A stretch of 5,262 nucleotides of DNA, from contig WTCC01000273.1 of NCBI GenBank assembly GCA_013138755.1, positions 1-5,262 on the forward strand, given 5' to 3'. Both the position numbers and the translations under genes were made by a program. The notes under the pieces are model-generated. The model searched no databases, had not been told where the DNA came from, and saw nothing but the letters and a program-made list of their open reading frames with translations. Positions within the stretch are counted from its first letter, which is position 1; each line of letters opens with the position of its first letter. Positions 1 to 5,172 of this stretch are shown one piece after another. This stretch comes from Gammaproteobacteria bacterium. GTDB taxonomy: Bacteria > Pseudomonadota > Gammaproteobacteria > SZUA-229.

Positions 1-2
1 AG

Positions 3-254
3 CTAAATGATGATTGGAATCTCACTAGCATTGAATCATTGCAAACCAGTCATATCGAACAAATTTTAACGCTCAAACCTGAACTTATTATCATTGGCAC
101 TGGCGACAAATTAATATTCCCTGCTGTTGAAGTATACGCAGCCATCATTCAGCAAGGCCTCGGTGTGGATTTCATGGATACCGGTGCAGCATGCCGCACA
201 TATAACATCTTGATGAGCGAAGGGCGTGATGTTGTAGCTGGATTGGTACTCTAA
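3..254 (+). CDS. Mth938-like (DUF498 family) protein, 3' part only
   Basis: The reading frame is open from the first bases of the window, so the true start lies upstream; 83 C-terminal residues and a TAA stop are visible. The sequence shows the family hallmarks: an N-terminal W..(S)...L stretch, then LKPELIIIGTGDKLIFP, then GLGVDFMDTGAACRTYNIL, then SEGRDVVAGL near the end. These match the Mth938-like domain (DUF498), the fold shared with human AAMDC and the complex I assembly factor NDUFAF3. Bacterial members are small soluble cytoplasmic proteins of about 120-130 residues with no established reaction, so roughly the first third is missing here. The TTG at 39 is an internal leucine codon, not a start. 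The gene is convergent with rpoS. Family assignment is firm; cellular function is unknown. Confidence 0.9.
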   Translation, partial: LNDDWNLTSIESLQTSHIEQILTLKPELIIIGTGDKLIFPAVEVYAAIIQQGLGVDFMDTGAACRTYNILMSEGRDVVAGLVL

Positions 255-279
255 ATTATTTACGAAGACATCTGGTTGC

Positions 280-305
280 ATCGACCGGTTGAGATCACCG
301 TCGAT
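280..305 (+). repeat. Hairpin downstream of the Mth938-like gene
   Basis: ATCGAC at 280-285 pairs with GTCGAT at 300-305. After a one-base bulge (C286), GGT at 287-289 pairs with ACC at 297-299, leaving a 7-base loop. It begins 26 bases after the stop at 254. No T-run follows on the plus strand, so it is not a standard intrinsic terminator. It could mark or protect the 3' end of the upstream message. The pairing is read directly from the sequence; the role is inference. Confidence 0.5.
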
Positions 306-320
306 AACAGTCCTTCAAGG

Positions 321-468
321 TGCATTTTCAATGCAGGAGCAAATACCTGTCCGCCCATCCATGGGCATGCGCCGCTCATTGCCATCTTGATAACTGCTCC
401 TGCGTTACTCTACCTTCCCACTTCCATGTGGGTCGCAGGCACCGCGGCATACGACTGCCACGGATGGC
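321..468. repeat. Structured intergenic repeat, unit A
   Basis: This is the first of two tandem related copies. It contains, in order: a TGCATT/AATGCA hairpin (321-326/330-335); a 9-bp outer stem GCAGGAGCA/TGCTCCTGC (333-341/395-403); an inner palindrome GCCCATCCATGGGC (353-366); a short stem with loop CCATCT (378-391, two pairs being G-T); a stem CCCAC/GTGGG with a CTTCCATG-type tip (417-421/428-432), nested inside CCTGCG/CGCAGG (399-404/434-439); and GCCA-CGGA-TGGC (457-468). The 28 bases at 391-418 are identical to 536-563 in unit B. Apparent open frames across it translate the repeat itself and resemble no known protein. It resembles the general class of short palindromic intergenic repeats; the family name is not known to me. 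Confidence 0.75.
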
Positions 469-471
469 GGA

Positions 472-614
472 AGTGCAGATATTGCAGGAGCAAAAATCTG
501 TCCGTACTCCTGTGCATATCGCACCGCCATCTCGGTAACTGCTCCTGCGTTACTCTACCTTCCTACATCCATGTAGGTCGCAGGCTCCTTGCGAAATACC
601 GCCCATCCATGGGC
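472..614. repeat. Structured intergenic repeat, unit B
   Basis: This second copy follows unit A directly at a period of about 145-151 bases. The equivalent elements are: TGCA/TGCA (474-477/483-486); outer stem GCAGGAGCA/TGCTCCTGC (484-492/540-548); a weak hairpin GTAC-TCCT-GTGC (504-515); ACCG/CGGT around the loop CCATCT (523-526/533-536); CCTACAT/ATGTAGG with a CC tip (562-568/571-577), nested inside CCTGCG/CGCAGG (544-549/579-584); and GCCCATCCATGGGC (601-614). The last palindrome is identical to the one at 353-366 in unit A. The unit ends two bases before the A-tract of the rpoS terminator. Copy-to-copy differences mostly keep base pairing. Confidence 0.75.
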
Positions 615-616
615 AT

Positions 617-646
617 AAAAAAAGCAGATACTAAAAGTATCTGCTT
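617..646 (-). terminator. Rho-independent terminator of rpoS
   Basis: Read on the minus strand, an 11-bp perfect stem (AAGCAGATACT / AGTATCTGCTT, plus-strand 622-632 and 636-646) with a 3-base loop is followed by a run of T (plus-strand A7 at 617-623, partly within the stem). It lies 65 bases past the rpoS stop. On the plus strand the hairpin is followed by AAGGG, not by T, so it should not end transcripts from the Mth938-like gene efficiently. The stem is only moderately GC-rich. Confidence 0.8.
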
Positions 647-711
647 AAGGGTGTAGCTACAGGTTTTTTTAATTTTTCTTTATTTGTTAAGCCTGTGACT
701 ATTTTTAAAAC

Positions 712-1737
712 TTACTCCTGAAACAACAATTCTTCAGTGAATCCCTGATTCTCCAGAATCTTACGTAATTGTTTTAACGCATCCATCTGAATCTGACGAA
801 CACGCTCACGTGTTACACCCAGTTCCTTACCTACATCTTCCAATGTGGTGCGCTCGTGGTTATTTAAACCAAAACGACGAACCAGAACTTCACGTTGTTT
901 GGTATCTAGCTGATCTAACCAGACACCTAGATTTGCCATAACATCTTCGTTCTGTAGCATTTCCGGTGGCGCTGGCATGCGCTCGTCAGCAACAATCTCC
1001 AATAGAGGGCGATCATTCTCTTTACCGACGGGCACGTCGACTGAAGTGACACGGTCACGCAGACCCAGCATTTTTTCTACATTTGCAACCGGCTTGTTCA
1101 GCATTTTTGCAATATCATCTGCTGTCGGTTCAGTATCCATGGTTTGCTCTAATTCACGAGCAGCGCGCAGATAGACATTTAATTCTTTGATTACATGGAT
1201 TGGCAGACGAATAGTACGTGTTTGATTCATCAATGCACGTTCGATTGTCTGGCGGATCCACCAGGTGGCATAAGTAGAAAAACGGAATCCTTTTTCGGGA
1301 TCAAATTTTTCAACAGCACGAATCAGTCCCAGATTACCTTCTTCGATAAGATCGAGTAGCGCTAGACCACGGTTCATATAACGACGGGCAATTTTCACAA
1401 CCAGACGTAGATTACATTCGATCATCTTCTTGCGAGAATCCATGTCGCCTTTCAGGGCTTTACGAGAGTAGAAAACTTCCTCTTCTGCGGTGAGCAGCGG
1501 CGAACCTTCTATTTCACGCAGGTATAAGCGAGTTGCATCAAGTTCTTTACGAGTAACTTTTGCATCAGGATCAACATCCGTTTTAGCCTTGCTGGCCTTG
1601 GTTGATTTTTTTTGTTTTTTATCTGAACCTTGATCACCATCCATTTCGATATCATCGTGTTCAGTTTCGTCACCGGCCGGCATCATTAAGACACTTTTCT
1701 CCAGTTCCTCTTTAGAATCAGCAATTGCTTCTCTCAT
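712..1737 (-). CDS. rpoS: RNA polymerase sigma factor RpoS (sigma-38)
   Basis: Sigma-70 family subunit that directs RNA polymerase to general-stress and stationary-phase promoters. The 341-residue product compares with 330 in E. coli. Region 1.2 starts near residue 67 ([16 protein letters not shown]). Region 2 spans about 104-173, with [18 protein letters not shown] and the promoter-melting segment [15 protein letters not shown]. Region 3 follows at about 180-258, and region 4 at about 272-333 with the -35-binding helix-turn-helix ([19 protein letters not shown]). Lys184 in HVIKELNV aligns with E. coli Lys173, the contact for the RssB/ClpXP proteolysis adaptor, so regulated turnover is plausible. 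The start at 1737 is chosen because GGGGAA lies 5 bases upstream; a frame-open TTG at 1812 would add 25 residues unlike any RpoS and has no ribosome site. The N-terminal 60 residues are acidic, then lysine-rich, and poorly conserved. It is last in the cluster, after nlpD, as in other gammaproteobacteria. Confidence 0.97.
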   Translation of the reverse strand: MREAIADSKEELEKSVLMMPAGDETEHDDIEMDGDQGSDKKQKKSTKASKAKTDVDPDAKVTRKELDATRLYLREIEGSPLLTAEEEVFYSRKALKGDMDSRKKMIECNLRLVVKIARRYMNRGLALLDLIEEGNLGLIRAVEKFDPEKGFRFSTYATWWIRQTIERALMNQTRTIRLPIHVIKELNVYLRAARELEQTMDTEPTADDIAKMLNKPVANVEKMLGLRDRVTSVDVPVGKENDRPLLEIVADERMPAPPEMLQNEDVMANLGVWLDQLDTKQREVLVRRFGLNNHERTTLEDVGKELGVTRERVRQIQMDALKQLRKILENQGFTEELLFQE

Positions 1738-1742
1738 TATTG

Positions 1743-1748
1743 TTCCCC
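1743..1748 (-). promoter_or_regulatory. Ribosome binding site of rpoS
   Basis: On the minus strand GGGGAA stands 5 bases before the ATG at 1737. It is the strongest Shine-Dalgarno match in the leader and decides the start in favour of residue Met at 1737 over the upstream TTG. Confidence 0.75.
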
Positions 1749-1873
1749 ATCCCAAAACGTATTTTATAATTATTTTTTTTAACGCATTTTTTTTGTAAGT
1801 AGGAGCAAACAACAGCTCTTTATTTCCATGAACTTACAAGGTTCTTCTAACGTCAGCCCTAACGTTGAAAAAA

Positions 1874-1903
1874 CTTATATCATCATTTCTGTTTAAGAAG
1901 CAA
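1874..1903 (-). promoter_or_regulatory. Candidate rpoS promoter (weak)
   Basis: On the minus strand TTGCTT (1903-1898) is separated by 18 bases from TATAAG (1879-1874). The -10 matches five of six consensus bases; the -35 matches only its first three. Transcription would begin near 1867, just ahead of a pair of ACGTTAG repeats, giving a leader of about 130 bases. In AT-rich DNA such matches arise by chance, so this is tentative. Confidence 0.3.
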
Positions 1904-2046
1904 GCATTTAATGAAAAAAACTAGAATTTAATTTATGTTCGCCTCGTAAACCACATCATCTTGTGCTTTTTAAAAACAAGGCACACAAGTACTAATATTC
2001 CTTTTGGCTAGGTACCCATGCAACCATACCTGCCTTTATAGGTAAA

Positions 2047-2074
2047 ATTGTAAGGATATAAATGAAGTAAACAA
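2047..2074 (-). promoter_or_regulatory. Second candidate rpoS promoter (weak)
   Basis: On the minus strand TTGTTT (2074-2069) lies 16 bases from TACAAT (2052-2047). The -10 matches five of six bases and the -35 is partial. It sits directly after the hairpin that follows nlpD and would give an rpoS leader of about 300 bases. Chance occurrence in AT-rich DNA cannot be excluded. Confidence 0.25.
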
Positions 2075-2077
2075 CCT

Positions 2078-2107
2078 AAAAATTAATGATGAGATAAGCA
2101 TTAATTT
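2078..2107 (-). terminator. AT-rich hairpin with T-run after nlpD (attenuator-like)
   Basis: On the minus strand a perfect 9-bp stem AAATTAATG / CATTAATTT (plus-strand 2099-2107 and 2080-2088) with a 10-base loop ends in a run of T reaching 2078. It starts 6 bases past the nlpD stop. The geometry is that of an intrinsic terminator, but only one pair is G-C, so it should be leaky. It may partly uncouple nlpD from rpoS or simply stabilise the upstream mRNA end. Confidence 0.35.
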
Positions 2108-2113
2108 CTATCA

Positions 2114-3085
2114 TTACCAGGGCAAGTATTTCAGCGGATCGACCGGCTTTCCATTCTTTCTGATCTCGAAATGCAACTGTGGACTCTGTTTATCTTTACT
2201 ACCCATCTCGGCAACTTTCTGTCCAGCTTTAACGATATCGCCCTCCTTGACTAACAGCTTACGATTATAAGCATAAGCACTTATGTAGGTTTTATTGTGT
2301 TTGATAATAATCAGATTGCCATAACTGATCAAACCGTTGCCACTATAGACAACTTTACCATCGGCTGCGGCAAGAATAGCATCCCCTCTCTTACCCTTAT
2401 ATTTGATTCCTTTTGCATCGATGCGATGTCGATTGAATTTTTTCACCACTCTGCCTTTGGTCGGTCGCTTCCATTTCACTGTTTTTGGCCAGCTGACCGT
2501 CTGAGTCTTACGCTGTGTCGACTTCTGCTTACTTGATACTCGCGGTGTCGTCGTCTTCTTCTTTTTAACTGTTTTTGTTCGAGAGCTACCAGATGACTGC
2601 AGTTCCTTGATAAAAATCGTTTGCCCTGGTTGTATGACATAGGGCTTTTTCAATTGATTTAGCTGTATCAAACGTTGGGTACTGACACCCGTCTTTTTCG
2701 ATATCTTGTACAGCGAATCACCTTTAACCGCTTTGACCCACTTCTGATTAGAGTAACTTTTATAGGATGACTGAGTACTTGAGGGTCGTTTCGGTGCGTA
2801 AGCTACTTTTCCAGAATAAGTGGTTTCAGCCTTTCTTGAAGAGACAAAATTATGGGGCTTTCGAGTATGCAGACGCTGCCCGGGCTTGATTATATTGGAT
2901 TTTATATTATTCCAATCAGTGAATTGTTCAGGGTCTATCTCGTAACGCCAGGCAATAGAATAAACCGTATCACCCGATTTTACTGTGTAATCGTCTGGGT
3001 TCCACTTTTGTCCATTGATAGAACACGCCGTCAGAATGAGCGCAAGCAATGTCGCCGTTAAGTAAGAACAGCTCAGTCGAAACAC
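2114..3085 (-). CDS. nlpD: NlpD-type murein hydrolase activator lipoprotein
   Basis: 323-residue outer-membrane lipoprotein that activates a periplasmic N-acetylmuramyl-L-alanine amidase (AmiC in E. coli) for daughter-cell separation. A hydrophobic signal segment ends in a lipobox LTAC, with Cys21 as the lipidated residue. There are two LysM peptidoglycan-binding repeats, at about 33-73 (YTVKSGDTVYSIAWRY) and 117-159 (KGDSLYKISKKTG). A basic Ser/Thr/Lys-rich linker (161-200) leads to a LytM/M23-like domain at about 204-320, with DGKVVYSGNGL, YGNLIIIKH and LHFEIRKNGKPVDPLKYLP. Zinc-ligand positions are degenerate: Ala224 and Lys228 where active enzymes have His and Asp, Tyr273 for a catalytic His, and Gln303 for the first His of HxH. 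It is therefore a non-enzymatic activator. The start is GTG at 3085; an in-frame stop lies just upstream, so no longer start exists. No clear Shine-Dalgarno is seen, and the gene lies 6 bases after yqaA, suggesting translational coupling. Confidence 0.93.
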   Translation of the reverse strand: MFRLSCSYLTATLLALILTACSINGQKWNPDDYTVKSGDTVYSIAWRYEIDPEQFTDWNNIKSNIIKPGQRLHTRKPHNFVSSRKAETTYSGKVAYAPKRPSSTQSSYKSYSNQKWVKAVKGDSLYKISKKTGVSTQRLIQLNQLKKPYVIQPGQTIFIKELQSSGSSRTKTVKKKKTTTPRVSSKQKSTQRKTQTVSWPKTVKWKRPTKGRVVKKFNRHRIDAKGIKYKGKRGDAILAAADGKVVYSGNGLISYGNLIIIKHNKTYISAYAYNRKLLVKEGDIVKAGQKVAEMGSKDKQSPQLHFEIRKNGKPVDPLKYLPW

Positions 3086-3091
3086 GGTTAA

Positions 3092-3670
3092 TTACTTTGA
3101 ATAATGAAAAGCGATGAACACAGCAACAATCAGTACGGTCAACCAGCCTAACCACTCGATGTATTTTTTCACTACAGGCTCTAATTTAGGCCCAGCCCAT
3201 GCCATCACCAGAGCAACAAGGAAAAAATGAGCTGAGCGACCGACTAATGCCGCCAGGATGAAAGGCAGTATTGCCATCGATAGCGCACCAGCAGTCAGAG
3301 TAAATAATTTAAACGGTATCGGTGAGAAACCGGCGATAACCACTGCCCAGAAACCCCACTCTTTGAACCACTGCTGTGCCGTTTCATATTTATCCCAATA
3401 ACCCACATCCTGAATGATCGGCTCGATCGCACCGATGGCAAAGTAGCCAAGATAATAACCAACAACACCGCCCAACACGGACATCGTGGTTGCAATTGTA
3501 GCAATACGGATTGCGCGTTCTGGTGTAGCGATGGCCATCGGCGCGACCATTAATGCTGTCGGCACGGGAAAAAAAATCGATTCAAAGACACTCACACCAA
3601 TTAAATAGCGCTCCGCATGTGGATGCGCAGCCCAGCCCATCATCCTGTCATACAAGCCAGCAAACAACAT
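3092..3670 (-). CDS. YqaA/DedA-family (SNARE-associated type) inner-membrane protein
   Basis: 192-residue polytopic membrane protein of the YqaA branch of the DedA/VTT superfamily. Hydrophobic stretches lie at about 22-45, 57-80, 107-130, 132-158 and 172-189. Family features seen: Glu30 in VFESIFFPVPTALMVAP, the re-entrant-loop-like GFSPIPFKLFTLTAGAL (114-130), and Gly144-Arg145 in the following helix, the conserved G..R position of DedA proteins. Members are linked to membrane-potential maintenance and lipid translocation in other bacteria; the role of this branch is not settled. The ATG at 3670 overlaps the last base of the pcm TGA stop (TGATG), and the gene ends 6 bases before nlpD, so it is translated within the surE-pcm-nlpD operon. 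A family member between pcm and nlpD is known in several gammaproteobacteria and absent from that position in E. coli. Confidence 0.85.
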   Translation of the reverse strand: MLFAGLYDRMMGWAAHPHAERYLIGVSVFESIFFPVPTALMVAPMAIATPERAIRIATIATTMSVLGGVVGYYLGYFAIGAIEPIIQDVGYWDKYETAQQWFKEWGFWAVVIAGFSPIPFKLFTLTAGALSMAILPFILAALVGRSAHFFLVALVMAWAGPKLEPVVKKYIEWLGWLTVLIVAVFIAFHYSK

Positions 3671-4308
3671 CAGCGTACCGCTCCATCTAGCAGAGGGACG
3701 AAACGCACTAATTCCAGTGTCTTTTCTTCAAAGCCTTCAGTGGTACGGGTATAAAGCTTTAGCTCCTGAACGCCGTCCTTCGATCCAGTAGGAATCACCA
3801 TCCGACCACCGACAGCAAGCTGTTCTAACAACCCAGGCGGCACTTCTTCAGGTGCCGCTGTTACCAAAACAGCCATATAAGGTGCATTGGGTTTCCAGCC
3901 CCATGAGCCGTCACTGTGTTTTGAAAAAACATTCATCAGACCAAGCTTGCGGTGCACATCACGCGCTTTCTGTAACAAGGCACCGATCCGCTCGACGGTA
4001 TAAACCTTGGGAACCAGACGCGACAATATCGCCGACTGGTAACCTGAACCCGTACCGACTTCCAATACAACATCCGGTATGCCGCCTTCCAACAATACCT
4101 CTGTCATGCGGGCTACGATATATGGTTGTGAGATGGTCTGACCATGACCGATAGGTAAAGCCGTATCCTCATAAGCACGATGTGCCATCGCTTCATCGAC
4201 GAACAGATGGCGCGGTGTTGTCCGAATAACTTCGAGCACCCGCTGATTTTTTATGCCTTTTTCTCGCAGACGTTCGACCAGACGATCTCGTGTACGCTGA
4301 GACGTCAT
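3670..4308 (-). CDS. pcm: Protein-L-isoaspartate O-methyltransferase
   Basis: Cytoplasmic repair enzyme that uses S-adenosylmethionine to methylate L-isoaspartyl residues in aged proteins, allowing return to aspartate. The 212 residues match the family (E. coli 208). Seen in order: [10 protein letters not shown] (31-40), [19 protein letters not shown] (50-68) with the substrate-site region around Ser60, the SAM-binding motif [11 protein letters not shown] (81-91), VERI (105-108), VTAAPEEVP (149-157), GGRMVIPTG (167-175) and the C-terminal VRFVPLLDG (201-209). The start at 4308 ([10 protein letters not shown]) is preferred over an in-frame ATG at 4338: AAGG stands 7 bases before it, and homologues begin with this sequence. 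It lies 39 bases downstream of surE and overlaps the yqaA-like start by one base. Product identity is certain; only the start is open. Confidence 0.96.
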   Translation of the reverse strand: MTSQRTRDRLVERLREKGIKNQRVLEVIRTTPRHLFVDEAMAHRAYEDTALPIGHGQTISQPYIVARMTEVLLEGGIPDVVLEVGTGSGYQSAILSRLVPKVYTVERIGALLQKARDVHRKLGLMNVFSKHSDGSWGWKPNAPYMAVLVTAAPEEVPPGLLEQLAVGGRMVIPTGSKDGVQELKLYTRTTEGFEEKTLELVRFVPLLDGAVR

Positions 4309-4315
4309 ACCTATA

Positions 4316-4319
4316 CCTT
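4316..4319 (-). promoter_or_regulatory. Ribosome binding site of pcm
   Basis: On the minus strand AAGG stands 7 bases before the ATG at 4308, with a further AGG nearer the start. No comparable site precedes the ATG at 4338, so this supports the shorter protein. Confidence 0.6.
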
Positions 4320-4347
4320 GGAGATCGTTATTTATCATGTGTTCGCG

Positions 4348-5106
4348 CTATTTATTATTAGTATTATCAGGTAGCCAGCTATCTAACTCAGCAAGGCTAT
4401 CATATCGCGTTAAATCAATCTGCAATGGCGTGACTGAAACATAATTATTACTGACCGCGTGGAAATCCGTACCTTCTCCAGCATCTTGCTCTGCACCGGG
4501 AGGCCCAACCCAGTACATTGGGTCGCCGCGAGGATCGTCCTGAATAATCACCCCTTCTGCCTTATGCCGACTGCCTAACCGAGTCGCTTTAAAGCCCTTG
4601 ATCTCATTCCAGGGGATATCTGGTACATTAATATTTAAGATGGTACTGCTGGCGAAAGATGCCTGATTCAATGTTGTCAATAATTGCACAACCGCTTTAG
4701 CCCCCGTTTCAAAATGATCAGGCACGTATGAATTCATCGAGACAGCGATTGCCGGCAGACCCAGATGACGCCCTTCCATCGCTGCTGCAACCGTGCCCGA
4801 ATATAAAACATCGTCACCCATATTGGCGCCCGCATTGATACCTGACACGACCATATCCGGTTCGTCTTTTAACAGCCCGGTCAGTGCCAGATGAACCGTA
4901 TCTGTCGGCGTACCATCCACATAATAGACATTATCTTCAAGCTGACAGGCTCGAAGACCTCTGTCCAGAGTCAGCGAATTACTCGCTCCACTGCAATTAC
5001 GCTCCGGCGCAACGATAGAGATTTCATGTTCGACAGCCAACGCTTCAACCAGTACAGAAATTCCCTGAGCTCTATAACCATCATCATTAGAAACTAAAAT
5101 ATGCAC
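4348..5106 (-). CDS. surE: 5'/3'-nucleotidase SurE
   Basis: Metal-dependent phosphatase acting on nucleoside 5'- and 3'-monophosphates and, in E. coli, short polyphosphate; a cytoplasmic stationary-phase survival protein. The 252-residue length is typical (E. coli 253). The N-terminus ILVSNDDG carries metal ligands Asp8 and Asp9. Ser39 lies in ERNCSGASNSLTLD, and VSGINAGANMGDDVLYSGTVAAAMEGRHLG (87-116) carries the conserved Asn91 region. Further matches are ILNINVPD (156-163), DPRGDPMYWVGPPG (191-204), GTDFHAV (212-218) and YVSVTPLQIDLT (222-233). The start codon is GTG at 5106, placed exactly where family members begin, with no strong Shine-Dalgarno ahead. It is the first gene of the minus-strand cluster, with pcm downstream. 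All expected active-site residues are present. Confidence 0.97.
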   Translation of the reverse strand: MHILVSNDDGYRAQGISVLVEALAVEHEISIVAPERNCSGASNSLTLDRGLRACQLEDNVYYVDGTPTDTVHLALTGLLKDEPDMVVSGINAGANMGDDVLYSGTVAAAMEGRHLGLPAIAVSMNSYVPDHFETGAKAVVQLLTTLNQASFASSTILNINVPDIPWNEIKGFKATRLGSRHKAEGVIIQDDPRGDPMYWVGPPGAEQDAGEGTDFHAVSNNYVSVTPLQIDLTRYDSLAELDSWLPDNTNNK

Positions 5107-5133
5107 AACGATACAACGACGAATAAACGCGAT

Positions 5134-5162
5134 AAAATAAAAGCCTAACTATAGCGTATCAA
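5134..5162 (-). promoter_or_regulatory. Candidate sigma-70 promoter of surE operon
   Basis: On the minus strand TTGATA (5162-5157, five of six consensus bases) is followed after 17 bases by TATTTT (5139-5134, four of six). Transcription would begin near 5127, giving a leader of about 20 bases before the GTG of surE. The -35 overlaps the ribosome-site region of the divergent Smr gene, so the two directions may interfere. This is the best promoter-like sequence in the short gap between the two genes. Confidence 0.5.
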
Positions 5163-5172
5163 GAGACTAATG

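Larger units (their letters stand above)
1738..2113 (-). other. nlpD-rpoS intergenic region / probable rpoS leader
   Basis: This 376-bp stretch has no convincing gene. It is AT-rich. Going toward rpoS it holds an AT-rich hairpin right after nlpD (2078-2107), a weak promoter-like pair (2047-2074), another at 1874-1903, two direct copies of CTAACGT on the plus strand 12 bases apart (1847-1853 and 1859-1865), and two runs of eight A in the mRNA sense (1787-1794 and 1773-1780) ending about 36 bases before the start codon. In E. coli the main rpoS promoter lies inside nlpD and the long leader is controlled by Hfq and small RNAs. Similar control here is inference only. I saw no strong self-complementary segment that would hide the ribosome site. 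Confidence 0.6.

Noticed and set aside
255..616. CRISPR array
   Set aside because: There are only two degenerate units of about 150 bases with internal palindromes, not short identical repeats separated by unique spacers of constant length.
276..656. A 126-residue open frame (and a 72-residue one inside it) across the intergenic repeats
   Set aside because: The predicted protein is just a translation of the two repeat units, starts with TTG at 276, has no ribosome site, and runs into the rpoS terminator hairpin.
659..696. ACAGG...CCTGT inverted repeat near T-rich DNA as a second terminator
   Set aside because: The stem is only 5 bp with a loop of about 28 bases; a much better terminator lies at 617-646.
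1738..1812. A 25-residue N-terminal extension of RpoS from a TTG codon
   Set aside because: It has no ribosome site, is encoded by A/T tracts unlike RpoS sequence, and the ATG at 1737 has a good Shine-Dalgarno match.
1960..1989. CTTGTG...CACAAG inverted repeat with a TTTTTAAAAA core in the rpoS leader
   Set aside because: A 6-bp stem with an 18-base loop in AT-rich DNA is expected by chance; no role is indicated.
2010..2031. AGGTA...TACCT inverted repeat upstream of rpoS
   Set aside because: Only 5 bp with a 12-base loop and no link to a promoter or known operator.
4309..4338. Upstream ATG giving a 222-residue Pcm
   Set aside because: There is no good ribosome site before it, the ten extra residues are not family-like, and the ATG at 4308 has AAGG at proper spacing and the usual N-terminal sequence.
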